Assembly: GCF_003182255.1 (NCBI RefSeq)
Contig: NZ_QGTQ01000014.1
Span: 62,001-126,000, forward strand
Origin: Paenibacillus cellulosilyticus
GTDB taxonomy: Bacteria > Bacillota > Bacilli > Paenibacillales > Paenibacillaceae
Reading direction: 5' to 3'
DNA: 64,000 bases
The notes under the pieces: model-generated
Seen by the model: the letters and a program-made list of their open reading frames with translations, nothing else
Database searches by the model: none
What the model was told of the DNA's origin: nothing
Translations under genes and position numbers: made by a program
Shown here: one piece after another, positions 27,474 through 36,178 of the stretch
Position numbering within the stretch: position 1 is the first letter of the stretch
Layout: every line of letters starts with the position of its first letter

Positions 27474-29079
27474 CGACGAATACGTCATTAACGGCTTATT
27501 GAAGCATATCCCGTGGGAAGATATGGGCGTACATATTATTGGCACGGCGGCTGACGGGGCAGAAGGACTTGCGAAATACCGCGAACTGAAGCCTGATTTC
27601 ATCATTACGGATGTATACATGCCCATTATGGATGGATTTCAGTTAACGGAGGAGATCCACAAGCTGAACCCGAATGTGCCGATTGTCATCCTAAGCGGAT
27701 ACGATGATCTCATGAACGCGCGCAAGGCGGTGTCGTCTGGCGTCCATCACTTTCTACTGAAGCCGCCGAGCACAACAGAGATTGAATTCGTCGTGCGCGA
27801 GGTCGTGCAATTGTTGAATGAATCGAATGAGCAAGAACAGCTTCTTACAAGCTACTTGCAGCAGCAGGAAGTTGTGCAGCGCTCGATGAAGGCCGCATTT
27901 TTTCGCGATCTGATCACCACGCGATACCGTCCAGAGGAGCTTCCGCATAGCCGTATTGCGTTCATGGGCTTGCCCGAGCGAACGATTGTGCGAGCGTTAA
28001 CGCTAAGTCTTGTACGTCCAGATGTATCTGTGCGCAGGGAAGAGCGGGACTGGCAATTACTTCGTTTTGGCACAGGCAATATTATTCGCGAGATGTTAGA
28101 GGGGAACTTGCCTCGGCGGCCGGGACTGACCGCGGAAGTGCTGGAATATTCGGATCAAGAATTCGTCGTCCTCTTCTTGGAAGATCCTGATCGGGGCTTT
28201 GAAAACAGCGGATTGTCGTTCATCACAAGCCTATCGAACGAAATGCTGGACAATATTTTGCAATATATGAAGTTATCGGTGCTGGCGGGACTGGGTACAG
28301 GCAAGGCAGGTTATGAGCAGTTAATCGATACCTACTTGGAAAGCCGCGTCGCCGTCGAAGTCGCGGAGATGAACGAGTGGAATCGTGTCTACACCTACTC
28401 GGCTGTGGCGAAGTCCGATGGGAGCAACAATCTGTCGATGGACGATGTGCGGTTGCTGCATGATGCCATCTTCCAGAAGCAATGGCAGCGGGCAGAAGAG
28501 TTGTGGAACATCGTGCGAATGGAGCTTGCGTGCAGCGGCGTATCGCTTCCTGTGTGCCGGGGGATCTGTTCGGGCATTGCCAGCTCGCTATGGACAGTGC
28601 TGCATTCTACGGACCCGCAGAAAGAACCGTCGGAGATGAGGTTGGAGGAGCTGCTCGTACAGCTCAATCGCTGTGGTTCTGTCCGGCGGATGACTGAGTG
28701 GATGGATGAGATCGTATCGCGACTGCTCATGCAAATTCGCGAGGAGCATAGCAGCAAGAAGAGCCATGTGCTGGTGGACAAAGTCATTCGCGACCATATT
28801 GAAAAGTGCTACCATGAGGATATTACGCTGGAGCGAATTGCGGAGAGCTTACATGTGAACCGCAATTACTTGAGCCAGCTGTTCAAACGAGTGACGGGCG
28901 AGCCCTTCGTCACTTATTTCAATAAATTCCGCATTCGCAAAGCGATCGAGCTGATCGAAACCGGCAACTACATGGTATACGAGGTAAGCGAGCGAGTTGG
29001 TTTTCAGAATTCGACGTATTTCAGTCAGGTGTTCAAATCGATCACTGGTTGTAGTCCGTCCGAGTACAAGCGGCAGTAG
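27448..29079 (+). CDS. YesN-type response regulator (receiver + AraC helix-turn-helix)
   Basis: 543 aa. Receiver (~1-122; D8-D10, phospho-acceptor D55 in FIITDVYMP, K in LLKPP), a long middle region of no known fold (~125-430), and an AraC double HTH (~440-543: ITLERIAESLHVNRNYLSQLFKRVTG, then MVYEVSERVGFQNSTYFSQVF). It should activate the operon on phosphorylation by the preceding kinase. Overlap with the kinase gene implies translational coupling. Confidence 0.92.
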   Translation: MNTILLVDDDEYVINGLLKHIPWEDMGVHIIGTAADGAEGLAKYRELKPDFIITDVYMPIMDGFQLTEEIHKLNPNVPIVILSGYDDLMNARKAVSSGVHHFLLKPPSTTEIEFVVREVVQLLNESNEQEQLLTSYLQQQEVVQRSMKAAFFRDLITTRYRPEELPHSRIAFMGLPERTIVRALTLSLVRPDVSVRREERDWQLLRFGTGNIIREMLEGNLPRRPGLTAEVLEYSDQEFVVLFLEDPDRGFENSGLSFITSLSNEMLDNILQYMKLSVLAGLGTGKAGYEQLIDTYLESRVAVEVAEMNEWNRVYTYSAVAKSDGSNNLSMDDVRLLHDAIFQKQWQRAEELWNIVRMELACSGVSLPVCRGICSGIASSLWTVLHSTDPQKEPSEMRLEELLVQLNRCGSVRRMTEWMDEIVSRLLMQIREEHSSKKSHVLVDKVIRDHIEKCYHEDITLERIAESLHVNRNYLSQLFKRVTGEPFVTYFNKFRIRKAIELIETGNYMVYEVSERVGFQNSTYFSQVFKSITGCSPSEYKRQ

Positions 29080-29100
29080 GATAAAGGAGAGCAGCCTGAC

Positions 29101-30753
29101 ATGAGCAATTTGTTGGCAACAATGAGAGCTATTGATGTGGCAACCCGAGCAGGTGTGCGTGGTAAGGAAGCAGGGTATGTGTTGCAAGAGGAATTTGTCC
29201 GGTCGGGCGTGAAGTTCGCCGCCTCTCCCCAAGGGTTGGAGGATGTCTACTACGCTGCCGTAGACAAGTTGGCAGATTGTGTAAAGACGGATGCGCAAGG
29301 GAACGCGATTTTGCAAGAGGGCGGTATTTACTTTGGCTGTTGGTTGGAAAGCACCGGGACGATCAATGCCGAGCTGTTAGCGCGATTTGCGCCGGAGACG
29401 GCGCAATCGACATTCGCACAGTTCGCTCGCTTACAACGTGAAGACGGCTTGTTGCCCTATAAGGTAACGGCTGAGGGCGCTGTGTTCAAGCAAATTCAAC
29501 TGGTGACGCCGCTGGCGCGATGCGCGTGGAACCATTATAAGTTGAACGGACGAGACCGTCTGTTCCTGACGCAGATGTATGAGGCGCTCGCGAAGTACGA
29601 TGATTGGCTCGCGTTATACCGCGATACGCGCGGTACAGGCTGCGTCGAAGCGTTCTGCGCGTACGACACGGGGCATGATCTCTCGCCGCGTTTCTGGCAT
29701 ATACCGGATACGCCGTATATGGACGATCCGAAGCGGTATGATCCGGCTGTTCCCAGCTTGCCGCTGCTCGCACCTGATCTGACAGCAAGCGTCTATTGCG
29801 GTAGAAAATATCTAGCGAAAATGGCGGCAGAACTAGGGCATGAAGATGCGGCGATCGCTTGGGAACAGAAGGCACAGCGGACGCATGAGAGCCTGCTCGA
29901 ACATTGCTTCCATGAAGAGGACGGTTTCTTTTACGATGTGGATCGACATAACGCATTCGTACGCATTCAGTCGGATGTGCTGCTGCGCGTACTCGCTTGC
30001 GAGGTAGGGGATGATGCGTTATTCGCTGCTGCGCTAAAGCGGTATTTGCTCAATACGCGCAAGTTTTTCGCCAAGTATCCGTTGACCTCGATTGCGATTG
30101 ATGATCCGCGCTTCGATCCATTCTCGAGCTATAACACGTGGGCAGGGGCGGTTAATTTCCTTAGCCTTATACGCGCGCCACAAGCCTTCGAGCGGCATGG
30201 TCGGTACGTAGAGCTAACTTGGATCCTGCAGCCGATTGTTTCGGCGATTTCGCGTATGAAACGTTTCGGTCAATGCCTGAGTCCGTGGACGGGGGAGGAA
30301 GGTTTCACGGAAACGTATTCACCAGCGATTCTATGCGTGCTTGATTACATCGAGCGGCTGTGCGGCATTGTCCCAACGCCAGAAGGGGAACTGTGGTTCA
30401 CCGCTCTGCTGCCGCAAACGCGAGATCACGGAGTGAAGCTGGCAGATGAAACGGCGTATACGCGGAATGTGGATGGCGTACGGTTTGAGCTGCATAACAC
30501 GCATTCGATGTGTGCGATTTATCGCGAGGGTGAGCTATTGTGCGAGTTTCCGGCAGGTGTCCGTGTTGTGACCGACCGTGTTGGCAAGATACGTAAAGCA
30601 ATCGGTATGTCGGTCCAGATGGTGGAAGGGCGATTGGTTCAAGGCGGCGTTGAACTGCCGCTGCGGATCGCTGGGAACGAAGTGCTGCGGTTGCAAGATG
30701 GACGGTTCGAAGTCGAGTCAGCGCCCGGCGTCGTTATGCCGACCTATGAATGA
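29101..30753 (+). CDS. Cytosolic (alpha/alpha)6-barrel glycoside hydrolase, MGH1/GH63-like
   Basis: 550 aa with no signal peptide, so it acts on imported sugars. Aromatic-rich helix repeats typical of a six-hairpin glycosidase are seen: FGCWLESTG, GLLPYKV, AYDTGHDLSPRFW, MDDPKRYDP, SSYNTWAGAVNFL, CLSPWTGEEGFTETYSPAIL. The Asp in YDTGHD and the Glu in GEEGFTETYSP are in the usual catalytic places, but this is inference. Similar genes sit next to GH43 enzymes in Paenibacillus-type clusters. The substrate may be an alpha- or beta-linked oligosaccharide; I cannot fix the CAZy family. Confidence 0.7.
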   Translation: MSNLLATMRAIDVATRAGVRGKEAGYVLQEEFVRSGVKFAASPQGLEDVYYAAVDKLADCVKTDAQGNAILQEGGIYFGCWLESTGTINAELLARFAPETAQSTFAQFARLQREDGLLPYKVTAEGAVFKQIQLVTPLARCAWNHYKLNGRDRLFLTQMYEALAKYDDWLALYRDTRGTGCVEAFCAYDTGHDLSPRFWHIPDTPYMDDPKRYDPAVPSLPLLAPDLTASVYCGRKYLAKMAAELGHEDAAIAWEQKAQRTHESLLEHCFHEEDGFFYDVDRHNAFVRIQSDVLLRVLACEVGDDALFAAALKRYLLNTRKFFAKYPLTSIAIDDPRFDPFSSYNTWAGAVNFLSLIRAPQAFERHGRYVELTWILQPIVSAISRMKRFGQCLSPWTGEEGFTETYSPAILCVLDYIERLCGIVPTPEGELWFTALLPQTRDHGVKLADETAYTRNVDGVRFELHNTHSMCAIYREGELLCEFPAGVRVVTDRVGKIRKAIGMSVQMVEGRLVQGGVELPLRIAGNEVLRLQDGRFEVESAPGVVMPTYE

Positions 30754-30777
30754 GCGGAAGGAAGGGATAGTCGACCT

Positions 30778-31659
30778 ATGCCTGTGCTAACGAAAGATCA
30801 GATTCAGATGCGTGATCCGTTCGTATTGCCGCACGAAACGGATGGAACCTATTATTTATACGGATCGACCGATGCGGATATTTGGAAGGCGAAAGGTATT
30901 GGTTTCGACGCTTATCACAGCAAGGACCTAGTGAACTGGGAAGGACCGTTCCCCGCATTCCGTCCGACGCCTACATTCTGGGCGGATTTAAACTACTGGG
31001 CACCCGAAGTGCATCCGTATCGTGGGCGCTATTATATGTTTGCGACGTTTAAAGCAGATGGCGTATGTCGTGGAACGCAAATTTTAGTTTCAGACAATCC
31101 GCTTGGTCCGTTTGTCCCACATAGTGAGGAACCTGTGACGCCGCGAGACTGGGAGTGCTTGGACGGTACGCTGTTCATCGATGATGAGGGAGTGCCGTGG
31201 ATCATATTTTGCCACGAGTGGGTACAGATCAAGAATGGAACCGTCTGTGCGCTGCGTCTGTCGCCGGAGCTTGATCGCGCCATTGGTGAGCCGGTCGTGC
31301 TGTTCTCCGCACACGACGCAGCATGGGTCGATCCGGTTCATTCGAACAAGCATGGCACGGGCTACGTGACCGATGGTCCGTTCGCGTATCGCTGTGACAA
31401 CGGCGAATTGCTGCTGCTCTGGTCCAGCTTCCGACAAGGAAGATATGCGCAAGCGACCGCTCGCTCGACATCGGGCAGCATTCTTGGTCCTTGGGTGCAT
31501 GATCCTAAGCCGCTTTTCGATAGCGACGGCGGTCACGGTATGATTTTCCGCACATTCGCAGGCGATCTTCTGCTCGCGCTGCATACGCCGAATAGCACGC
31601 CCGACGAGCGTCCAATCTTCATCCCGCTGCAGGAAAGTGACGGACGGTTAAGCGTGTAA
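30778..31659 (+). CDS. Glycoside hydrolase family 43-type enzyme (beta-xylosidase/arabinofuranosidase-like)
   Basis: 293 aa, a single five-bladed propeller without signal peptide. D13 in QMRDPFVL is the general base, D129 in CLDGTLFID the pKa modulator. The third site, normally Glu in an EGP motif, reads VTDGPF (D199). The acid is conserved in kind but one carbon shorter; it may mark a subgroup, or the true acid is elsewhere. It ends the module-1 operon, 24 bp after the barrel glycosidase, so both likely finish the breakdown of imported oligosaccharides in the cytosol. Confidence 0.85.
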   Translation: MPVLTKDQIQMRDPFVLPHETDGTYYLYGSTDADIWKAKGIGFDAYHSKDLVNWEGPFPAFRPTPTFWADLNYWAPEVHPYRGRYYMFATFKADGVCRGTQILVSDNPLGPFVPHSEEPVTPRDWECLDGTLFIDDEGVPWIIFCHEWVQIKNGTVCALRLSPELDRAIGEPVVLFSAHDAAWVDPVHSNKHGTGYVTDGPFAYRCDNGELLLLWSSFRQGRYAQATARSTSGSILGPWVHDPKPLFDSDGGHGMIFRTFAGDLLLALHTPNSTPDERPIFIPLQESDGRLSV

Positions 31660-31670
31660 TAGAGCTTCTT

Positions 31671-31722
31671 AAAGTGAGATGACCCAAACTGTCCATTCAG
31701 ATGGTTTGGGTCATCTCACTTT
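31671..31722 (+). terminator. Terminator of polysaccharide module 1
   Basis: AAAGTGAGATGACCCAAAC and its exact complement GTTTGGGTCATCTCACTTT form a 19-bp stem with a 14-nt loop. The tail is T-rich but short. Confidence 0.88.
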
Positions 31723-31777
31723 CATTTGACTTTTCGAATATTCTTTAATTTCTTTAGTATAACCTCTATTTTTTACA

Positions 31778-31858
31778 TTTTAACGCTTACATTGGAACGA
31801 TAAGATGAGGGATGTGGAAAAGAAGTTTACGTCCTTTTTCGTTGTGTAAGCGCTTTAA
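31778..31858 (+). promoter_or_regulatory. Two cre-type sites upstream of the xylanase gene
   Basis: Site 1 at 31778-31791 is TTTTAACGCTTACA (cre on the minus strand, one mismatch). Site 2 at 31845-31858 is TGTAAGCGCTTTAA (one mismatch, with the perfect centre AAGCGCTT). They are 67 bp apart, about 6.4 helical turns, which could let two dimers co-operate. The xylanase start codon follows 25 bp after site 2. No confident -35/-10 pair was found between them. Confidence 0.55.
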
Positions 31859-31883
31859 AATACTTTAGAGGGGAAGTCACACG

Positions 31884-32795
31884 ATGAACAAACGGTTGAA
31901 GAAGATTTTGATGTTAGTGTTTGCGGTTACATTGTTATTGCCGCAGTTTGGGATCGCGCAGAAGGCGAGTGCGGCAACTGAAAGCGGCTCGAATGTCATC
32001 TACGATATGCAGCAGGACAGCCAATTAGTTGGAAGCGCAGTCGAGTATACGGATGCTCTGCAAAACTCTGGCGTTAAGTTCAATGTTGTAGACAATAACG
32101 GGGCCAAAGCGATTGAGATTTTTGGCAGAACGGGCAACTATAATGGCGTTGATATCAAGACCTCGCTATTGAACGCGGCTGTAGGTACTTCGTTTCATAT
32201 TCAAGTACAAGGACGAATACCTTCTGACGCTATCGTACCAAACGATTCGCAAATGATACTTGGCGAGAGCAACGGCAAGTATTCCTGGTTAAACAATGTT
32301 GCGGTACAAGCTGGCGACAGCTTCACATTGGAATATACGATAGATGCTGCTCAGGTGGATACTTATGTTGCTGCAGGCACTAATCTGCGAGTGCAATCCA
32401 ACACCGTTATCGATAAGTTTATTGTTGACAGCATCATCATTACAACGAGTGATGCTTCAACGATCCCAACAACCCCAACAGACCCGACAGACACAACTCC
32501 GGTTTCGGATGAGGTTGTTGTAGCCTACGATCTTCAAGAAGATGCAGGGCTTGTTGACATCATGACGAATGGCGGAACCGATTATATTACAAGAGCTGGC
32601 AATCCTACGCTTACACCCATATCTAACGTCGACGGCACGGCAGCCCTTGACATTTCTAACCGTGCAAACAGTTGGGACGGCATTGACGTTAACGCTGCCA
32701 AATTAGGTTTAACAACAGGTGCGGAGTACAGCGTTGAATTGGCCGACATATTCCTGCTGGCGTTACGATTCCAAGCGACGCGAACATTGTATTAG
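31884..32795 (+). CDS. Xylanase 5' fragment: signal peptide and two carbohydrate-binding-like modules
   Basis: 303 aa up to the premature stop. The signal peptide ends KASAA (~31). Module 1 spans ~38-190 and module 2 begins at ~217; the two are homologous (VIYDMQQDSQLVG against VVAYDLQEDAGLVD; TSFHIQVQGRIPSD against AEYSVEL...GRHIPAG). A TPTDPTDTTP linker joins them. The last ~17 residues (DIFLLALRFQATRTLY) are out of frame and not native. SD AGAGGGGAAG before ATG 31884. Confidence 0.75.
   Translation: MNKRLKKILMLVFAVTLLLPQFGIAQKASAATESGSNVIYDMQQDSQLVGSAVEYTDALQNSGVKFNVVDNNGAKAIEIFGRTGNYNGVDIKTSLLNAAVGTSFHIQVQGRIPSDAIVPNDSQMILGESNGKYSWLNNVAVQAGDSFTLEYTIDAAQVDTYVAAGTNLRVQSNTVIDKFIVDSIIITTSDASTIPTTPTDPTDTTPVSDEVVVAYDLQEDAGLVDIMTNGGTDYITRAGNPTLTPISNVDGTAALDISNRANSWDGIDVNAAKLGLTTGAEYSVELADIFLLALRFQATRTLY
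32735..32742 (+). other. Frameshift point in the xylanase gene
   Basis: The upstream frame reads GVEL-like sequence (gtt gaa ttg) and the downstream frame resumes as GRHIPAGVTIPSD (ggc cga cat), matching module 1 GRIPSDAIVPND. Restoring one base after GAATT joins them. The downstream frame is closed by TGA at 32735, so the junction must fall at about 32738-32741. There is no long homopolymer and no slippery heptamer. Confidence 0.75.
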
Positions 32796-32854
32796 GTCTT
32801 GCGAGCGACCCTTATACGGAATTCAAATCGGTTGCCGCAGCCACAGACTTCATA

Positions 32855-35800
32855 TTGAGCTATGAAGGCGCTTGGGAATCAGGCGCAGGACTTAGAATAC
32901 AAGCCAGCGCGGGTTTAGCTGATTTTGTAATAGACAGCCTTATCATCCGTGTTCAAGGCGGCAATGAAATGCCGGCCAAACCGCTGCCGACTGTTCCTGG
33001 CGTTCACGTCGTATCAACGGCATACGGTGATGGTTGGTCAGGCGCCAACATTATATTGGGTTTAGACAATACACAATGGCCATTCTCCTCTAGTACTGAG
33101 GGCGATGTTGTAGCTTTCACACCTGTTAAAGACGCGAAATATCACCTTACATTCAATGCTACATCAACAGGCGCAAACGGTTATCGTGTGCGTTGGATTA
33201 CAGGCAATGAGAACGGTGGTTATACAGGCGGCGACGCAGCTGTTGTAAGCGACGCGGCTCATACTTACGCAGCCGGAACGCTAGCTACGACCATTCCGGG
33301 TTCATTCACAAGCGGCGTAGTGAAGGACGAGGCTTCAGATTATGCCGTTGATTTCGTAATGAGCGGCAGCGAAGTTGCTAATGGGCTTATCGGAAACATT
33401 GGTATTCGGGGAACAGCAGGCAGCAACGATTTTACAATCAACAGCCTCACAATTACAGACGACAACGGCAATGTTCTGGTTGAATGGTCAAGCACAGAAG
33501 CTCCGTTTGTTCCTGATGATTATGAATGGCCAGCATCTAAGTGGGATTTAACAACCCTTCCATCTCTTAAAGACGCTTACAGCAACTATTTCTTAATTGG
33601 CAATATTCTTGGTTGGGGTAGTAATGCCGATGCAACGCCTTGGGGTCAAGAAAACGACCAAGCAGACCCGGCATTGAAAGATGCAAGCATTATCTCTCAA
33701 ACCGAAGCTATGTTTAAGGCTCAATATAACGTAGTTACGCCTGAAAACGTAATGAAGCCTGAGAACATTTCCAAAGCGGCAAATACTTACGACTACACTG
33801 CAGCCGATAAGTTAATCGCTTGGTCCAAGGCTAACAACATAGCCGTTCATGCGCATACGCTTGTATGGCATCAACAATCCCCTGCATGGTTAAATAAAGG
33901 CGATGCAGCTAACCGCGCAAGCGCGAAAGCGAACCTTGAAAGCTACATCGCTAACGTAGCGGGGCATTTCAAAGGTGAAGTCATTTCGTGGGACGTTGTA
34001 AACGAAGCGTTTAGCGACAATACCTCAACCTTTGACGGCAGCGACTGGAGAACAGGCCTGCGCAAAGATTCGCCTTGGTATATCGCTTATGAGAGCGGCG
34101 CAGACGCAAGCAAAGGCGAAAGCGGCGCGGATTATATCTATGATGCGTATGTAGCCGCTCGCTTGGCTGACCCTGACGCAACACTTTATTACAACGACTA
34201 TAACGAAACTTATAAGTTTGAGGAAATCGCGCAAATGGCGGAAAGCCTTAACGAGAAGTGGGCGACCGATTCCAGAAACACCGATCCAGCGCGTAAGCTT
34301 GTAGAGGGCATTGGTATGCAATCCCACTTCTGGGTTGGTCAAGACCCCGATGTTGATGCAACTGAAGTTGAAACGACAATTGCGCGCTTCGTTCAAGCAG
34401 GCTTAAGAATCAGCGTTTCTGAGCTGGACATTTCATTCGCGGCCAATAACAATTATCATCTTGACGAAGCTAGACAAGCGCAGCAAGCAGCGTTGTATGG
34501 CACATTATTTGAAATTTACAAAAAATATGCCGACAATATCGACCGCGTTACGTTCTGGGGCAAAGCGGATTTACAAAGCTGGCGCAGTTCAGGCATGCCT
34601 TTGCTGTTCGACAACAGTTATGCGCCTAAGGCGGCATTCTGGACGGTTATAGGTTTAGGTGATACCACTAGCAGCGGCGGTAGTGAAAGTGGAAGTGGAA
34701 GTGGAAGTGGCAGTAGCAGTGGCGGTGGAAGTGTAATCAGCTATGTTCCATCAGTAACAGAGGAAACTTCAAGCGACACGAAAGCTGGCCAAGTAACGAT
34801 TAAACCTAAGGTTGAAATGAAGGATGGCGCAGCTGCAGCAGTCGTATCGAACGATGATCTGACGAAAGCGTGGAAGCAAGCTGCAGCGAATGCTAAAGGC
34901 AAAAAGCAAGTTACTGTGGAGATTGCTGCGCAAGCAGGCGCAACGTCTTACGGTGTGCAATTGCCGGCAGCCAGCTTGTCAGATTCGGGCGCGAGCGTCA
35001 TCTCGGTTAAGACCGATAAAGCTACGATCGACATCCCAAGCAACATGCTCGCTAAAACGGACATTGGTGCTGCGGATCATGTAACAATCCGCGTATCCGA
35101 TGTATCGACGGCAGCGCTAAACGAAGCCGTTCGCCAGCAAATCGGCGACAGACCGGTTATCAACCTTGAAGTATTAGTTGACGGCAGCGTCATCTCTTGG
35201 AACGATCCGAACGCGCCGATTACGGTATCCATCCCGTATAAGCCAACGGCTGAGGAGCTGCTTAACCCTGATCAGATCATCGTCTGGTACGTCGATGGTA
35301 GCGGTCAAGTCATTCCAGTTCCTAACAGTCATTACGATGCGGCAGCTGGAACGGTCGTATTTACGACGACACACTTCAGTAACTACGCTGTAGCATTCGT
35401 TGTAAAAACATTCGGCGATATTCAATCTGTAACATGGGCGAAGCCGGCAATCGAAGCGATGGCTGCCCGCGGCATCATCACCGGTACTACGGACACGACG
35501 TTCGCTCCGCAAGCTAATATAAAGAGAGCCGACTTCCTCGTACTGCTCGTTCGCGCGCTTGAACTAAAGGGCACGAATGAGCAAGCGGCGAAGTTCGACG
35601 ATGTGAACGAGTCTGATTACTACTACGATGCCGTGAACATCGCGCGACAGCTCGGTATCGTGAACGGTACGGGCGATAATCGGTTTAATCCAAACAGCAG
35701 TATCTCCCGCCAAGACATGATGGTTCTCGCCGCTCGCGCTGCTGCAGCAGCAGGCAAATCGTTGCAGCAAACCGGCTCACTGAGCGCGTTCGGCGACGCT

Positions 35801-35947
35801 TCTAAAGTAGCAGCGTACGCACAAGACAGCGTCGCCGCACTCGTTACTGCCGGCATCGTACAAGGCAACAACGGCAAGCTCGCTCCGCAGTCTCCTTTGA
35901 CCCGCGCTGAAGCTGCCGTCATCCTGTACCGGCTGTGGAGCAAGTAA
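32855..35947 (+). CDS. Xylanase 3' fragment: GH10 catalytic domain and SLH anchors
   Basis: The frame is open from 32738; TTG 32855 is only a nominal start without SD. GH10 covers ~225-605, with the acid/base E384 in WDVVNEAF and nucleophile E523 in SVSELDI, and HTLVWHQQSPAW in strand 3. A (Gly-Ser)-rich linker (~607-625) leads to a ~220-residue beta-rich domain often seen before SLH repeats, then three SLH repeats (~853-1030: FGDIQSVTWAKPAIEAMAARG; FDDVNESDYYYDAVNIARQLG; FGDASKVAAYAQDSVAALVTAG). Confidence 0.85.
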   Translation: MSYEGAWESGAGLRIQASAGLADFVIDSLIIRVQGGNEMPAKPLPTVPGVHVVSTAYGDGWSGANIILGLDNTQWPFSSSTEGDVVAFTPVKDAKYHLTFNATSTGANGYRVRWITGNENGGYTGGDAAVVSDAAHTYAAGTLATTIPGSFTSGVVKDEASDYAVDFVMSGSEVANGLIGNIGIRGTAGSNDFTINSLTITDDNGNVLVEWSSTEAPFVPDDYEWPASKWDLTTLPSLKDAYSNYFLIGNILGWGSNADATPWGQENDQADPALKDASIISQTEAMFKAQYNVVTPENVMKPENISKAANTYDYTAADKLIAWSKANNIAVHAHTLVWHQQSPAWLNKGDAANRASAKANLESYIANVAGHFKGEVISWDVVNEAFSDNTSTFDGSDWRTGLRKDSPWYIAYESGADASKGESGADYIYDAYVAARLADPDATLYYNDYNETYKFEEIAQMAESLNEKWATDSRNTDPARKLVEGIGMQSHFWVGQDPDVDATEVETTIARFVQAGLRISVSELDISFAANNNYHLDEARQAQQAALYGTLFEIYKKYADNIDRVTFWGKADLQSWRSSGMPLLFDNSYAPKAAFWTVIGLGDTTSSGGSESGSGSGSGSSSGGGSVISYVPSVTEETSSDTKAGQVTIKPKVEMKDGAAAAVVSNDDLTKAWKQAAANAKGKKQVTVEIAAQAGATSYGVQLPAASLSDSGASVISVKTDKATIDIPSNMLAKTDIGAADHVTIRVSDVSTAALNEAVRQQIGDRPVINLEVLVDGSVISWNDPNAPITVSIPYKPTAEELLNPDQIIVWYVDGSGQVIPVPNSHYDAAAGTVVFTTTHFSNYAVAFVVKTFGDIQSVTWAKPAIEAMAARGIITGTTDTTFAPQANIKRADFLVLLVRALELKGTNEQAAKFDDVNESDYYYDAVNIARQLGIVNGTGDNRFNPNSSISRQDMMVLAARAAAAAGKSLQQTGSLSAFGDASKVAAYAQDSVAALVTAGIVQGNNGKLAPQSPLTRAEAAVILYRLWSK

Positions 35948-35996
35948 TCGTTAAAATGAACGAATAGCTCCAAAAAAGAAGCATGAAACGTATAAC

Positions 35997-36028
35997 GGGA
36001 TGAAGCAGCGGCATTTCTGCTTCATCCC
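35997..36028 (+). terminator. Terminator after the xylanase gene
   Basis: GGGATGAAGCAG and CTGCTTCATCCC form a perfect 12-bp stem around an 8-nt loop; the T-tract (ATTTGCG) is weak. Confidence 0.8.
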
Positions 36029-36117
36029 ATTTGCGTTTGTACCATTTGTTAAATGGAGGAAGAACGATGTCATACATTACCTTTAGACACAGCCTATGCT
36101 AATATAGGATTCATAGT

Positions 36118-36132
36118 TTGAAAGCGATTTCA
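36118..36132 (+). promoter_or_regulatory. cre-type site before polysaccharide module 2
   Basis: TTGAAAGCGATTTCA fits all fixed positions of WTGNAANCGNWNNCW. It lies 46 bp upstream of the YesN start codon and downstream of AT-rich sequence that could hold the promoter. Confidence 0.6.
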
Positions 36133-36178
36133 ATAAATGCCGGACGGTCATATGCCGTCTAGGACACAGGAGGAGCTC

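Larger units (their letters stand above)
31884..35947 (+). pseudogene. SLH-anchored multidomain GH10 endo-xylanase, broken by a frameshift
   Basis: Read across one missing base at ~32740, this is a single ~1,350-residue gene: signal peptide; two tandem related beta-sandwich modules (likely xylan-binding, CBM22-like); a third beta-sandwich module; GH10 catalytic domain; Gly/Ser linker; a beta-rich domain; three SLH repeats. Such xylanases hold to the cell wall through SLH repeats and cut xylan next to the ABC importers. As written, translation stops after 303 residues and the catalytic part has no SD. A true inactivating deletion, a phase-variable state or a sequencing error cannot be told apart here. 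Codon bias and domain conservation downstream look intact, so the lesion is recent or not real. Confidence 0.8.

Noticed and set aside
32735-32745. Programmed ribosomal frameshift in the xylanase gene
   Set aside because: No slippery heptamer, no downstream pseudoknot that I can see, and the frame is lost inside a binding module, where a shift would serve no purpose.
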